This document shows positions 33,495 to 43,526 of a DNA stretch of 64,000 nucleotides, in pieces. Position 1 is the stretch's first letter. Each line of letters starts with the position of its first letter. The DNA lies in NCBI GenBank assembly GCA_043557195.1, contig CP121314.1:3782001-3846000 (forward strand), read 5' to 3'. This DNA comes from Jejuia sp043557195 (GTDB taxonomy: Bacteria > Bacteroidota > Bacteroidia > Flavobacteriales > Flavobacteriaceae). A model generated the notes under the pieces. It was given only the letters and a program-made list of their open reading frames with translations. It was not told where the DNA came from and did no database searches. The position numbers were made by a program, and so were the translations under genes.

Positions 33495-35954
33495 TTATTC
33501 TATATCGCTTTTTATTTTATTCCTCAATAAGATATAAGTAATGAAATATACTGGAAGCCCGATTATCAAAAGAAAAATATTTGGTTTTTTATCTGACAGA
33601 TTAGCGGTTTTATATATAGAAAAAACATTAAAAACAGACTTGAAATAATAAATCACAAATAAAGCTAAAACGACTACGCTTAACTCAATGGAAGCCGATT
33701 GTAAAGATGGTAATTTATTGTTTTTAAAAACAAAGAATAGCACTAATAGAGCTATGCCGATACTATATAAAACAATACTAAATAAAGAATGTGCTTTATA
33801 ATCTTTTAGTTTTGGATAAGCTGCGTCTAAATTTATTTTCGTTTGAATAACATCATCATCATTATCTTCTTCTATAGTTTTACTAAAAGTCTTCTTCTTA
33901 TTTAAATACAGTGCTTCGCTGGTTGCCTTTTTTTGATAGAGATAAAAAATGAAATATAATGGTAAGCCAAATAATAAGTAAACTATGGCACTGGTTCCAG
34001 ATTCTTTACCTAAATGTTTATTTAAGTTTGAACTGCTTATGAAGGATTTGATAAGTGAAAACAAATAAGTAATGCCTACTATTAATCCAATTATAAACAA
34101 AGACATTCCTAGAATTGAATATCCATTATTTTCAAATACGCGCCCCAGAATAATTAGAGGTATACCAATAGCATAAAGTATAAATGCTAATTTCGAATCT
34201 TCATCAAATTTATATTTTAAGCGAATTGCCTCCTCAAACTTCTGATTATCAAAATTGCCACTAAATTTTAACTGTTGATTAGTAATTCCTCTAGAATTTA
34301 AAATTGAAACAGCTGTATTTCGATGCGTTCTAGAATAGTCATACTGCCTGTAATTTTTAATGACTTTTATAAGTTCTTTTTCGTCATAGCCATTTAAAGT
34401 AGCATATTCATCAGAATCTGATTCAAAAAGAGAGGTGTCTATTTCTGCATCTTTTTTCTTAATTCCGAATAACTTCTTTAAAGGTTCTAAAACACCTTCT
34501 GTTTCAAATAAACCTCTGTCTGCTGTAGCTTTTTTGGTCAAGAAAATTCCCAATGGTAACATAATCAGAGTTGAAAACCAACTAGCTAAAATGGGATTAA
34601 AACTGCCGTTTTTCGCGCTATTCATAGCAAAAATCCCTATAAAATGATAGGTTAAAAACAATAAAATTGCAATTACCATAGGCAGCCCAATTCCTCCTTT
34701 TCTTATCAAAGCGCCTAATGGTGCGCCCACAAAAAACAATATGATACAGGCAAAAGGTAAAGCCAGTTTTTCGTGAAAGGATATAATATGCCTGTTATAC
34801 CATTTTTTCTTTGGATCTAAAGTTGTTTTTTTATTCTTTATCAGTTGGTCAATACTATTTACTGCACTAATAGCATTATTTACGAATTGCGAGTTTTTTT
34901 GGTTATTGAATAAATCTTTTAATTCACCAGAATAAACAGAATCTAAAGGAGTGTTTCTTTGAGTATCTGGTTTTTTAGCCTCCAATTCATCTACTTCTGT
35001 AACGTCTTTTGTCTTTATATCAATACTTTCAACAGGCGTAATAACTTTAGTAATGCTAGAGCGTTGAAACATTACTTTTCCAAAATCTTCAATATTTCTA
35101 TCGTGTTGAAGAGTTAAGGAATCAATCGTATAGTCAAGTTCTGAAACGTTAAGCATGCTATACTTATTAGTATAGGATTTATCATCGATATCAACCGTAT
35201 TGAGATTAGATAAATCAATATTCATAGTATAAGTATCAAAACTACTTTTAGCAAAAGGATGTTTTTTACGATCTTTTATTTTCTTTGGATAAACGTCTTC
35301 ATAAAAATGCCCATCATTAAGCACAAGTTTTAAAACATTAGAATTTTCACTACTTACTAACTCACCATTTTTGGCGACAATAGTTGTAGCATTTCTTCTT
35401 CTGTCCGCTGCTTTTTTATGAATAACAACAGTTTCTAAAAACTGACCTTTATCTCCAGTTTTCTTAGCTACTTTTATGTTGTATGGTGTGGATTCTATTT
35501 CATTAAACTGTCCTTCAGCAATCGCCATAGAGGGTTTAACTTTAGCTAGATTTTTACGAAGGTTGAAAAAGTTGTATTCACCCCAAGGGATAACATTATT
35601 AGAAAACCAAAAGGTTACAAAACCTAATGCTACTATAAAAACGCTTAAACTAGCCATGGCCCTTTGCAGAGAAATACCAGTAGATTTCATGGCGGCAAAC
35701 TCATAATTTTCAGCAAAATTACCGAAAACCATTATTGAGGTAAGCAGTATAGTTAATGGTAATACTAAGGGTATCAATTTTGGAAGTCCATATATGATGA
35801 ACTTCATAATAGTATTTAAATCTAAGTCTTTACCTGCCAATTCCTTAATATACAGCCATATCATTTGTAGCACAAAAATGAGCAACAAAATAGAGAATAC
35901 ACTTAAAAAAGTTCTAAGGTAAGTGGTGAGTATGTAACGGTCTAGAATTTTCAC
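33495..35954 (-). CDS. LptF/LptG (YjgP/YjgQ) family LPS-export permease with long C-terminal membrane extension
   Basis: 819 residues; the family norm is ~350-480. The start KILDRYILTTYLRTFLSVFS and the next two membrane helices, ENYEFAAMKSTGISLQRA, are diagnostic. A periplasmic beta-jellyroll region follows (~145-390), then the usual last three helices (LPFACIILFFVGAPLGALIR). Beyond ~490 comes a ~330-residue extension with a soluble segment and about six further predicted membrane helices arranged in pairs, each with L-P-L/V-Y-F-I-type motifs. The permease drives LPS out of the inner membrane. The extension's role is unknown. Neighbours lolA-like and ftsK are in the same direction. Confidence 0.88.
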   Translation of the reverse strand: MKILDRYILTTYLRTFLSVFSILLLIFVLQMIWLYIKELAGKDLDLNTIMKFIIYGLPKLIPLVLPLTILLTSIMVFGNFAENYEFAAMKSTGISLQRAMASLSVFIVALGFVTFWFSNNVIPWGEYNFFNLRKNLAKVKPSMAIAEGQFNEIESTPYNIKVAKKTGDKGQFLETVVIHKKAADRRRNATTIVAKNGELVSSENSNVLKLVLNDGHFYEDVYPKKIKDRKKHPFAKSSFDTYTMNIDLSNLNTVDIDDKSYTNKYSMLNVSELDYTIDSLTLQHDRNIEDFGKVMFQRSSITKVITPVESIDIKTKDVTEVDELEAKKPDTQRNTPLDSVYSGELKDLFNNQKNSQFVNNAISAVNSIDQLIKNKKTTLDPKKKWYNRHIISFHEKLALPFACIILFFVGAPLGALIRKGGIGLPMVIAILLFLTYHFIGIFAMNSAKNGSFNPILASWFSTLIMLPLGIFLTKKATADRGLFETEGVLEPLKKLFGIKKKDAEIDTSLFESDSDEYATLNGYDEKELIKVIKNYRQYDYSRTHRNTAVSILNSRGITNQQLKFSGNFDNQKFEEAIRLKYKFDEDSKLAFILYAIGIPLIILGRVFENNGYSILGMSLFIIGLIVGITYLFSLIKSFISSSNLNKHLGKESGTSAIVYLLFGLPLYFIFYLYQKKATSEALYLNKKKTFSKTIEEDNDDDVIQTKINLDAAYPKLKDYKAHSLFSIVLYSIGIALLVLFFVFKNNKLPSLQSASIELSVVVLALFVIYYFKSVFNVFSIYKTANLSDKKPNIFLLIIGLPVYFITYILLRNKIKSDIE

Positions 35955-35968
35955 AGAGATGCGACTAC

Positions 35969-36607
35969 CTAATCAATTTTATTAATATAATAATCTTGAT
36001 ATTTATCTGCATCAAAGGTAAATAAGGTTTTTGATAATGGTTCATTCGTTTTGAAAGAATTAACGGTTAGCGTCGTTTTTGTACCATTTTTACCAATTTG
36101 AATCAAATTATAGATGTGTTTTGTAGAAGCATCAATACCTAAAAGGATATAATCTATTTCAGAATTTGAATCTATAGGTGTTAATTTTACATACTGAATT
36201 TTTCTTCCTTGTATATTCTGAACAATATCCATTGCATAAGTATAGCCATCTTCATAAAAGGATAACATTTTGCTTGGTGTAATGGCATCAGCTTCATCTT
36301 CAGCTTGAGTTGTAATTGTTACTTCTTCATCTTCAGGACTGATGGTGTAAAGGGTTTTTCCATCATAAAGACGTGTAATACCAAGAATGTTTAATTTATA
36401 TTTTTCACCTTCTAGAACAACGTCTCCACGTGTTTCTTGCTTGATGTTTTCATCAGTATTTTCGAGAATATATTTAAAATCAATAGAAATATTGTCGTAG
36501 CCTTTTACTTTGGTAGAAACCTCATTTAGTAAGTCTTTACCTTTATTCTGAGAAAACCCAGCAAGACTAACAAGTAAAATAAATACTATGGTGATTAACT
36601 TTTTCAT
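35969..36607 (-). CDS. LolA-like outer-membrane lipoprotein carrier protein
   Basis: 212 residues. A signal peptide (KKLITIVFILLVSLAGFSQ) is followed by the LolA-type half-barrel: NISIDFKYILEN, TRGDVVLEGEKYKLNILG, RLYDGKTLYTISPEDEEVTI and LLGIDASTKHIYNL. These periplasmic proteins carry lipoproteins to the outer membrane; the Bacteroidota form usually lacks a LolB partner. It sits 14 bp before the permease gene and 20 bp after ftsK on the minus strand, so the three are probably one operon. Confidence 0.88.
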   Translation of the reverse strand: MKKLITIVFILLVSLAGFSQNKGKDLLNEVSTKVKGYDNISIDFKYILENTDENIKQETRGDVVLEGEKYKLNILGITRLYDGKTLYTISPEDEEVTITTQAEDEADAITPSKMLSFYEDGYTYAMDIVQNIQGRKIQYVKLTPIDSNSEIDYILLGIDASTKHIYNLIQIGKNGTKTTLTVNSFKTNEPLSKTLFTFDADKYQDYYINKID

Positions 36608-36627
36608 TTGTTTATTTTAATACAAAA

Positions 36628-39015
36628 TTAAATATTTTCGTTTTCTAATAGCTCATCAAGAGATGTTAAATCTGGTATTAAAACCTGTCGCGCTTTACTA
36701 CCTTCAAAAGGACCAACAATTCCAGCTGCTTCCAATTGGTCAATTAAACGTCCAGCTCTATTGTAACCAAGTTTTAATTTTCGCTGTAATAAAGAAGCTG
36801 AACCTTGTTGCGCCGTTACAATAACAATAGCAGCATCTTTAAACAATTTATCTCTGTCTGATATGTCTATATCAAGACTTGTGCCACTTTCTTCACCAAC
36901 ATATTCAGGTAACATGTAAGCATCTGGATATGCTTTTTGAGAGCCAATATAATCTGTTATTTTTTCAACTTCTGGTGTATCAACAAAAGCACATTGAACA
37001 CGAATAATATCATTTCCTTGGGTATAAAGCATATCACCACGACCAATAAGTTGATCTGCTCCTGAACCATCTAAAATGGTTCTAGAATCAATTTTTGAAG
37101 TTACTCTAAATGCTATACGTGCTGGGAAATTTGCCTTAATAATACCAGTAATTACGTTTACTGATGGACGCTGTGTAGCAATAATTAAATGAATACCGAT
37201 GGCACGCGCTAATTGAGCTAAACGCGCAATTGGTGTTTCAACTTCTTTACCAGCAGTCATAATCAAATCAGCAAACTCATCAACTACCAAAACTATGTAT
37301 GGCAAGAATTGATGCCCGTCATTCGGATTTAATTTTCGTGCTTTAAACTTCTTATTGTATTCTGCAATGTTTCTACACATAGCATTTTTAAGAAGCTCAT
37401 AACGGTTATCCATTTCAATACAAAGTGAATTTAGTGTATTGATAACCTTAGTATTGTCAGTTATTATTGCTTCTTCGCTATCAGGCAATTTAGCTAAATA
37501 GTGTCTTTCAATTTTATTAAAAAGTGTCAGCTCTACTTTCTTAGGGTCAACTAAAATAAATTTAACTTCAGCTGGATGCTTTTTATAAAGGAGGGATGTT
37601 AGAACAGCGTTTAATCCAACCGATTTACCCTGACCTGTAGCACCTGCCATAAGTAAGTGTGGCATTTTAGCCAAATCAACTACTAACGTTTCGTTACTAA
37701 TAGTTTTACCTAAAGCAATAGGCAATTGCATACTAGATTCTTGAAACTTTTTAGATGCAATAACCGAACGCATAGATACTATAGTAGCGTTTTTATTGGG
37801 TACTTCTATGCCAATTGTACCTTTTCCAGGGATTGGTGCAATAATACGGATACCTAAAGCAGATAGAGATAGTGCAATATCGTCTTCTAAGTTTTTAATT
37901 TTTGAAATACGAATACCAGCTTCTGGTACTATTTCATAAAGAGTCACTGTAGGGCCAATGGTAGCTTTTATGCTAGCAATACCAATTTTATAATTATTTA
38001 AAGTATCAACAATTCGATTTTTGTTTTCCTCTAATTCTTCTTGATTAATTTTAATGCCTTCAGTGTCATACTTTTTCAACAAATCAAGATGAGGGAATTG
38101 ATAATTACCCAATTCTAGCGTAGGATCATACAGTCCAAAATCTTCAACTAATTTATTGGCTAAATTATCGGTTTCAGAAATTTCTTCTTTAACTGCTTCA
38201 ACTTTAATTTCTAATTCAGGATCTTCTTCTGGTTCAGGCTCAGAAACTTTAACTTCCATCGGTGTTACTTCTGCAACTGGTGCAGTTTTCTTACTAGGCG
38301 TTGGCTTTGGTTTATCTTCCAAAGGAATATCAAATGCAGTTTTTATCGCTTCAGCTTCTTCCGATAGGTTATTATCCACTACAAAAGTATCATCGTTTAC
38401 ATCTGAAAACTCTTCTCTAATATCTTTTTTAGCTGAAGAAAATAAGCGTTTAAAGCTATCAAAAGTAACTTTAAATCTCATAGCGAGATAGGTAATTAAA
38501 CCAAAAAGCAATAATAGAATTGTACCAATTTTACCAATATAATCTTGTAAAAAACTATTCACTTCAAAACCTATGGTACCACCAAGAATATCGTTTTTAG
38601 AAGCGAAAAATCCGAGAAGGACAGAACACCAAATCATAATTAAAATACCCCAGAACCAATGCTTTCGCAGTTTAGCTCTCTTGATGTCCATCAATACATA
38701 AATTCCTGATAAGAATACTAAACCAGATAAAATAAACGCAGAAATCCCAAAGCCTCGTTGAACAAAAAAGTCACTTAACCAAGCACCTATTTTACTCAAC
38801 CAATTTTGAGTTTCAATATCACGAGATGTAAAGTCTGAAAGTGTGCTTTGATCTGCCTTACCGGTAAAGAAAAAAGAGATAAACGATACGCAAAGAATGA
38901 TACCAAAAATCACCAAAAAACTTCCAAAAACTAGCTTTTGTTGACTTGACAACTTAAAGCTTGGTTTTTTGAATTTAGGTTTAGTAGGTTTTTTAGTTTT
39001 GGTTCGTTTCGCCAT
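36628..39015 (-). CDS. ftsK: FtsK/SpoIIIE-family DNA translocase
   Basis: 795 residues. Basic N-terminus, then four membrane helices up to ~190, an acidic/proline linker (~200-290), and the motor: alpha domain (~295-400), RecA-like beta domain with Walker A GATGQGKSVGLN and Walker B YIVLVVDEFADLI. The gamma domain at the end reads LKLGYNRAGRLIDQLEAAGI and recognises KOPS-like sites. The protein pumps chromosomes through the closing septum and activates dimer resolution. A TATTTTTG -7 box lies 20 nt before the ATG. Confidence 0.97.
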   Translation of the reverse strand: MAKRTKTKKPTKPKFKKPSFKLSSQQKLVFGSFLVIFGIILCVSFISFFFTGKADQSTLSDFTSRDIETQNWLSKIGAWLSDFFVQRGFGISAFILSGLVFLSGIYVLMDIKRAKLRKHWFWGILIMIWCSVLLGFFASKNDILGGTIGFEVNSFLQDYIGKIGTILLLLFGLITYLAMRFKVTFDSFKRLFSSAKKDIREEFSDVNDDTFVVDNNLSEEAEAIKTAFDIPLEDKPKPTPSKKTAPVAEVTPMEVKVSEPEPEEDPELEIKVEAVKEEISETDNLANKLVEDFGLYDPTLELGNYQFPHLDLLKKYDTEGIKINQEELEENKNRIVDTLNNYKIGIASIKATIGPTVTLYEIVPEAGIRISKIKNLEDDIALSLSALGIRIIAPIPGKGTIGIEVPNKNATIVSMRSVIASKKFQESSMQLPIALGKTISNETLVVDLAKMPHLLMAGATGQGKSVGLNAVLTSLLYKKHPAEVKFILVDPKKVELTLFNKIERHYLAKLPDSEEAIITDNTKVINTLNSLCIEMDNRYELLKNAMCRNIAEYNKKFKARKLNPNDGHQFLPYIVLVVDEFADLIMTAGKEVETPIARLAQLARAIGIHLIIATQRPSVNVITGIIKANFPARIAFRVTSKIDSRTILDGSGADQLIGRGDMLYTQGNDIIRVQCAFVDTPEVEKITDYIGSQKAYPDAYMLPEYVGEESGTSLDIDISDRDKLFKDAAIVIVTAQQGSASLLQRKLKLGYNRAGRLIDQLEAAGIVGPFEGSKARQVLIPDLTSLDELLENENI

Positions 39016-39034
39016 TATGCGGATTTAGTTTGAG

Positions 39035-39042
39035 CAAAAATA
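39035..39042 (-). promoter_or_regulatory. -7 box of the ftsK operon
   Basis: TATTTTTG on the minus strand is an exact TAnnTTTG match about 20 nt upstream of the ftsK ATG. It probably drives ftsK, the lolA-like gene and the lptF/G-type gene. Confidence 0.55.
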
Positions 39043-39125
39043 CAAATTACTAACGTTTATCCTAGATGATTAGTATTTTTAAATGAGTTTTACTCGGCGA
39101 TAAAAATATCTGTAAAAAACTTCAG

Positions 39126-39569
39126 TTATTCCCTAATTTGGTTAAGATGATGTTCTAAGTGATTGACATAATCTTCTATCAAGAATTTTAAATCTATGGT
39201 CTCACTATCGTCCAATTCAATTTTGTAATCTAATGTTTTCTTGGTTTGAAGTTTTATAATATGTAAAATGCGATTATTTAAAGCTAACCATAATTCAACG
39301 ATGTCTTTAAGTTCTGAATTTTGATAATCATTAATTTTTACCAGCTCATTTTGATTGTAATTTCTTAACTTATAAGGTTGGCTTTCAAATTGAATTTCTG
39401 TAAACCGCTGAAGATTATTAATAGCAGAGTCAATCAAATGTCCCAAAATCTCTTTTTTAGACCATTTCTCTGGACGCACTTTTTTAGATAATTCAAATTC
39501 TGAGGTATTGGAAATATAGTTTAACCCTTTATCTAGTAGTTGCTTGAGTTTGTTTGAGAGTTCAACCAT
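39126..39569 (-). CDS. DinB-like four-helix-bundle protein
   Basis: 147 residues. WSKKEILGHLIDSAINNLQR and the closing DYVNHLEHHLNQI are the DinB-like metal-binding signature (three His expected). No catalytic role is known; many such proteins act as thiol-dependent transferases. It follows dgkA directly (0 bp gap) on the minus strand, giving the order tpx - dgkA - dinB-like. Confidence 0.8.
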   Translation of the reverse strand: MVELSNKLKQLLDKGLNYISNTSEFELSKKVRPEKWSKKEILGHLIDSAINNLQRFTEIQFESQPYKLRNYNQNELVKINDYQNSELKDIVELWLALNNRILHIIKLQTKKTLDYKIELDDSETIDLKFLIEDYVNHLEHHLNQIRE

Positions 39570-39944
39570 TTATAACATTGTTATAAATTTAGGAAGATAA
39601 ATAATACAGCCCATTACGGCAGCACAAATAGCAGCAATAAAAACAGCACCGGCTGCAATGTCTTTTATATGGCCAATTTTTTCGTGATATTCGGGATGAA
39701 TAAAATTGGCAATTTCTTCAATGGCAGTATTAACACCTTCAATGCTTATTACAACTGCAATAGCAAGTATTTGAATGAGCCATTCGGTTTGAGAGATTTC
39801 AAAATAAAATCCAGCTATGGTGACTAAAATAGCAATCACCAGCTGGATTTTTATACTAGACTCCTTGGTAAGTAGAAGCGCCCCTTTAAAGGCATAACCT
39901 ACACTTTTTAAGCGATTTACCAAGAAAGATTCTTTTTTAGGCAT
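39570..39944 (-). CDS. dgkA: Diacylglycerol kinase / undecaprenol kinase (DgkA family)
   Basis: 124 residues, correct size. A cytoplasmic N-terminal helix with RLKSVGYAFKGALLL leads to three membrane helices; the conserved EGVNTAIEEIANFI and KDIAAGAVFIAAI hold the catalytic Glu/Asp. The enzyme phosphorylates membrane lipids such as diacylglycerol or undecaprenol using ATP. Its ATG overlaps the end of tpx by 8 bp, indicating coupling. Confidence 0.93.
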   Translation of the reverse strand: MPKKESFLVNRLKSVGYAFKGALLLTKESSIKIQLVIAILVTIAGFYFEISQTEWLIQILAIAVVISIEGVNTAIEEIANFIHPEYHEKIGHIKDIAAGAVFIAAICAAVMGCIIYLPKFITML

Positions 39945-40443
39945 CGTAGAGTGCTTCTAATGCCGCTTTATAATTTGGTTCTTCTCCAGTTTCAGGAACT
40001 TGTTCAGTATAAAGCACTGTGCCAGAAGCATCTGTAACTATTACGCTTCTTGATAGCAATCCATCAAAACCGCCACTACTAAACATTACACCATAATCTT
40101 TCCCAAACTGGCCTGTTTTAAAATCAGAAAGCATTACTACATTCTCTAATCCTTCAGCAGCACAAAACTGATCTTGCGCAAAAGGCAAATCTCTAGAAAT
40201 GCAAAGCACAGTGGTGTTATCTAATTCACTAGCTTCAGTATTAAACTGTCTTACTGAAGCAGCACAAACACCAGTATTTACGCTTGGAAATATATTTAAC
40301 ACCAATTTTTTACCTTTAAAATCAGATAAAGTTTTAGTTGACAAATCTATTGCTACCAATTCAAAATCAGAAATTTGAGAACCAACTGCTGGTAATTCGC
40401 CAGAAGTTTTTACAGGCGTTCCGCCTAAAGTGATATTAGCCAT
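39937..40443 (-). CDS. tpx: Thiol peroxidase (Tpx)
   Basis: 168 residues, matching the family. The peroxidatic cysteine is in SVNTGVCAASVRQF (C60) and the resolving cysteine in DQFCAAEGLENV (C94), the positions of E. coli Tpx. The start ITLGGTPVKTSGELP and FGKDYGVMFSS agree. It reduces peroxides with thioredoxin. It is divergent from katG, sharing a 286-bp intergenic region with it, so this is a peroxide-defence locus. Confidence 0.96.
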   Translation of the reverse strand: MANITLGGTPVKTSGELPAVGSQISDFELVAIDLSTKTLSDFKGKKLVLNIFPSVNTGVCAASVRQFNTEASELDNTTVLCISRDLPFAQDQFCAAEGLENVVMLSDFKTGQFGKDYGVMFSSGGFDGLLSRSVIVTDASGTVLYTEQVPETGEEPNYKAALEALYDA

Positions 40444-40584
40444 TTTTTTGTTTTTTAATTAGGATGTCTAAATTAAGAATATTTAAAATGTTAAAGCGAT
40501 ATTATTAAAAATCTTTATGAAAATTATTATAGAAATGCTAAGTTACCATACCTCAGAAGCTATAATTGTTATATGTAAAAACTA

Positions 40585-40592
40585 TAGTTTTG
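40585..40592 (+). promoter_or_regulatory. Candidate -7 box of katG
   Basis: TAGTTTTG fits TAnnTTTG, with TTG about 15 bp upstream, and leaves a ~137-nt leader to the katG ATG. The rest of the tpx-katG gap (40444-40729) is AT-rich; a regulator such as OxyR would be expected to act here, but I cannot identify a binding site. Confidence 0.4.
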
Positions 40593-40729
40593 TAACATAC
40601 GATAAGTTTTATCAATTTTAATATAACATATAAAAATGTTTTGTGAATACAACTAGGTGTTTTATTGACTAAATTTATAACATTCAAAAAACTTAAAAAA
40701 ATTAATCTAAAAACATAAAACTATAAACT

Positions 40730-42964
40730 ATGAGTAACAGCAATCCGCACGGTGAAGCATTTGACATTAATAATTCTGATGCTAGCCAATGTCCTTTTTT
40801 AAGTGGTTCACAAAATCAGGCTGCAGGTGGCGGTACAAGAAATCGCGATTGGTGGCCAAATGAATTAAAACTTAACATCTTGCGACAACATGATGCAAGA
40901 AATAACCCGCTTGGTAAAGGTTTTGACTACGCAAAAGCGTTTGAAAGTATTAATTATAAAGAACTAAAAAAGGATCTCACTGCTTTAATGACTGATTCAC
41001 AAGATTGGTGGCCAGCAGATTATGGTCATTATGGTGGCTTAATGATACGTATGGCATGGCATAGTGCAGGAACTTATCGCGTAGGAGATGGTCGAGGAGG
41101 AGCATCTACAGGTAATCAACGTTTTGCACCTATAAACAGTTGGCCAGATAACGGCAATTTAGATAAAGCACGTTTATTGTTATGGCCGATTAAGCAAAAA
41201 TATGGAAGCAAATTATCTTGGGCAGATTTAATGATTTTAGCTGGGAATGTGGCTTTAGAATCTATGGGGTTCCCAACCTTTGGATTTGCTGGTGGTCGTC
41301 AAGATATCTACGAACCTGAACAAGATGTATATTGGGGAAGTGAAACCGAATGGGGTGAAAATGCCACTCGATACGATGGTGAAAAAGATCCTACAAAAAG
41401 AGATTTGGAAGATCCTTTGGCAGCTGTTATGATGGGGTGGATTTATGTAAATCCGGAAGGGCCCGATGGTCGTCCAGATCCGATGGCTTCAGCACACGAT
41501 GTACGTGAGACATTTGGGCGCATGGCGATGAACGATGAAGAAACAGTAGCCTTGGTAGCTGGAGGCCATACTTTTGGAAAGGCTCATGGTGCAGCAGATC
41601 CTGGTGAATACGTAGGTGTAGAACCTCACGGTGCAAGCATAGCAGAAATGAGTACAGGTTGGAAAAATAGTTTTCAATCTGGAGTTTTAGAGGATGCAAT
41701 AACATCTGGTATTGAAGGTGCTTGGACTCCTAACCCTATACAATGGGATGCTGATTATTTTGATGTCTTGTTAAATTATGATTGGGAACTAACAAAGAGT
41801 CCTGCAGGTGCGCACCAGTGGACACCGACTGAAGCTTCTAAAGCAAAAATGGCCCCAAGAGCTGGAGGAGAAGGCAAACAGGCACTAATGATGACCACGG
41901 CTGATATTGCACTTAAAACCGATCCTGCTTATTTAGAAATTTCTAAGCGTTTTCATAAAGACCATAAAGCATTTGAAGATGCGTTTGCACGCGCTTGGTT
42001 TAAATTAACCCATAGGGATATGGGACCAAAAAACAGGTATGTAGGATCAGAAATACCTCAGGAAGATTTAATTTGGCAAGATCCTATCCCAGCAGTAGAT
42101 TATACCCTAAGTGATTCAGATATCAAATCCTTAAAAAAGATGATTTTAGCTTCTGGATTATCAATTTCTGAAATGGTAAAAACAGCATGGGCTTCTGCAT
42201 CAACTTATAGAGATTCTGATAAGCGCGGGGGTGCAAATGGTGCTCGCATCGCATTAGAGCCTCAGCGTAGTTGGAAAGTTAACAATCCTAAAGAATTAGA
42301 CAAGGTATTGAATGTTTATAAAGGGATTCAAAACGAATTTAGTGGAGATGTTTCACTTGCAGATTTAATTGTTTTAGCTGGAAACGCAGGTATTGAGGAA
42401 GCTTTACATAAATCGGGATACGATATGACAGTTCCGTTTACTCAAGGACGTGGCGATGCGCTGCAAGAGCAGACTGATATAGAACAATTCAACTATCTAA
42501 AACCTGTAGGAGACGGATTTAGAAATTATCAAAACGCTAATGTAGATGCAAAAGCTGAAGATTTATTGGTCGACAAAGCAAACCTTTTAACGTTATCAAT
42601 TCCTGAAATGACTGTTTTAGTTGGAGGTATGCGTGTGTTGGGAGCAAATTTTGATAATTCAGATTATGGTGTTTTTACTGATAAAGTAGGTGTTCTATCG
42701 AACGATTTCTTTAAGAATATTTTAGATATGACTTACACTTGGAGCGAAACATCACCTGATGAGACACATTTTGAAGGGCGTAATCGCAGAACAGGCGAGC
42801 TTAAATTTAAAGGTACAAGAGCAGATTTAATCTTTGGCTCTAATACAGAGTTAAGAGCAGTTTGTGAAGTTTATGGAGCTAATGATGGCGAAGAAAAATT
42901 CGTTGCCGATTTTGTGGCTGCTTGGGCTAAAGTAATGGACTTGGATAGATTTGATTTAAAATAG
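40730..42964 (+). CDS. katG: Catalase-peroxidase
   Basis: 744 residues, full length with both peroxidase-like halves. The distal site is GLMIRMAWHSAGTYR (R107, W110, H111); W110, the Tyr in WIYVNPEGPDG and a later Met form the crosslinked cofactor. The proximal His is in VALVAGGHTFGKAHG. The C-terminal half (from ~430) retains the fold. The enzyme removes hydrogen peroxide by catalase and peroxidase reactions using haem. It is followed by an ankyrin gene 78 bp downstream. Confidence 0.98.
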   Translation: MSNSNPHGEAFDINNSDASQCPFLSGSQNQAAGGGTRNRDWWPNELKLNILRQHDARNNPLGKGFDYAKAFESINYKELKKDLTALMTDSQDWWPADYGHYGGLMIRMAWHSAGTYRVGDGRGGASTGNQRFAPINSWPDNGNLDKARLLLWPIKQKYGSKLSWADLMILAGNVALESMGFPTFGFAGGRQDIYEPEQDVYWGSETEWGENATRYDGEKDPTKRDLEDPLAAVMMGWIYVNPEGPDGRPDPMASAHDVRETFGRMAMNDEETVALVAGGHTFGKAHGAADPGEYVGVEPHGASIAEMSTGWKNSFQSGVLEDAITSGIEGAWTPNPIQWDADYFDVLLNYDWELTKSPAGAHQWTPTEASKAKMAPRAGGEGKQALMMTTADIALKTDPAYLEISKRFHKDHKAFEDAFARAWFKLTHRDMGPKNRYVGSEIPQEDLIWQDPIPAVDYTLSDSDIKSLKKMILASGLSISEMVKTAWASASTYRDSDKRGGANGARIALEPQRSWKVNNPKELDKVLNVYKGIQNEFSGDVSLADLIVLAGNAGIEEALHKSGYDMTVPFTQGRGDALQEQTDIEQFNYLKPVGDGFRNYQNANVDAKAEDLLVDKANLLTLSIPEMTVLVGGMRVLGANFDNSDYGVFTDKVGVLSNDFFKNILDMTYTWSETSPDETHFEGRNRRTGELKFKGTRADLIFGSNTELRAVCEVYGANDGEEKFVADFVAAWAKVMDLDRFDLK

Positions 42965-43042
42965 TTTGATTGATTAATAGTTGAAATTGGGATGAATGTT
43001 TTTATAATGTTTGTCCCAATTTTGTTTTACGTTTGAATTACT

Positions 43043-43513
43043 ATGAATGACATTACACATTTCTTTGGAGCTATACAATCTGGGGAGATAGATAGGGTAG
43101 AAACCTTGTTAAAACTACATCCCGAATTGGTAAACGGAAAAGATGCTAGAGGTTTTACACCTCTTATTTTTGCAGCTTATTTTGATAAAAAGACCATTGT
43201 AGAAACGCTTCTGGCATACAATGCACCAGTGGATGACACCGATGGTTCAGGTAATACAGCATTAATTGGTGTTGCATTTAAAGGTAATACCGATTTAGCT
43301 AAAGCTTTAATTAAAAAGGGAGCAAATGTAAATGCGAAAAATAATTTAGGATACACTCCTTTGATTTTTGCTAGTATGTATGGGCAAACTAAAATGGTGG
43401 AATTATTATTGAAGCATAAAGCAGATACTAATATTCAAGATAATGAGGGAAAAACAGCTTTAGATTATGCTGAAGAAAAGAAGTTTAAGGAAGTTATTGG
43501 ATTGTTGAAATGA
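43043..43513 (+). CDS. Ankyrin-repeat protein downstream of katG
   Basis: 156 residues made of four ankyrin repeats, e.g. GFTPLIFAAYFDKKTIVETL, GNTALIGVAFKGNTDLAKAL, GYTPLIFASMYGQTKMVELL and KTALDYAEEKKFKEV. No signal peptide. A similar pairing (catalase and an AnkB-type protein) is known in Proteobacteria, where the ankyrin protein supports catalase activity, so a role in catalase maturation is a reasonable inference. The gap and direction suggest co-transcription with katG. Confidence 0.85.
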   Translation: MNDITHFFGAIQSGEIDRVETLLKLHPELVNGKDARGFTPLIFAAYFDKKTIVETLLAYNAPVDDTDGSGNTALIGVAFKGNTDLAKALIKKGANVNAKNNLGYTPLIFASMYGQTKMVELLLKHKADTNIQDNEGKTALDYAEEKKFKEVIGLLK

Positions 43514-43526
43514 TTTTTTTGAGAGT

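Noticed and set aside
41427..41705. Minus-strand ORFs inside katG
   Set aside because: They are antisense shadows of a strongly conserved coding region with no independent protein signature.
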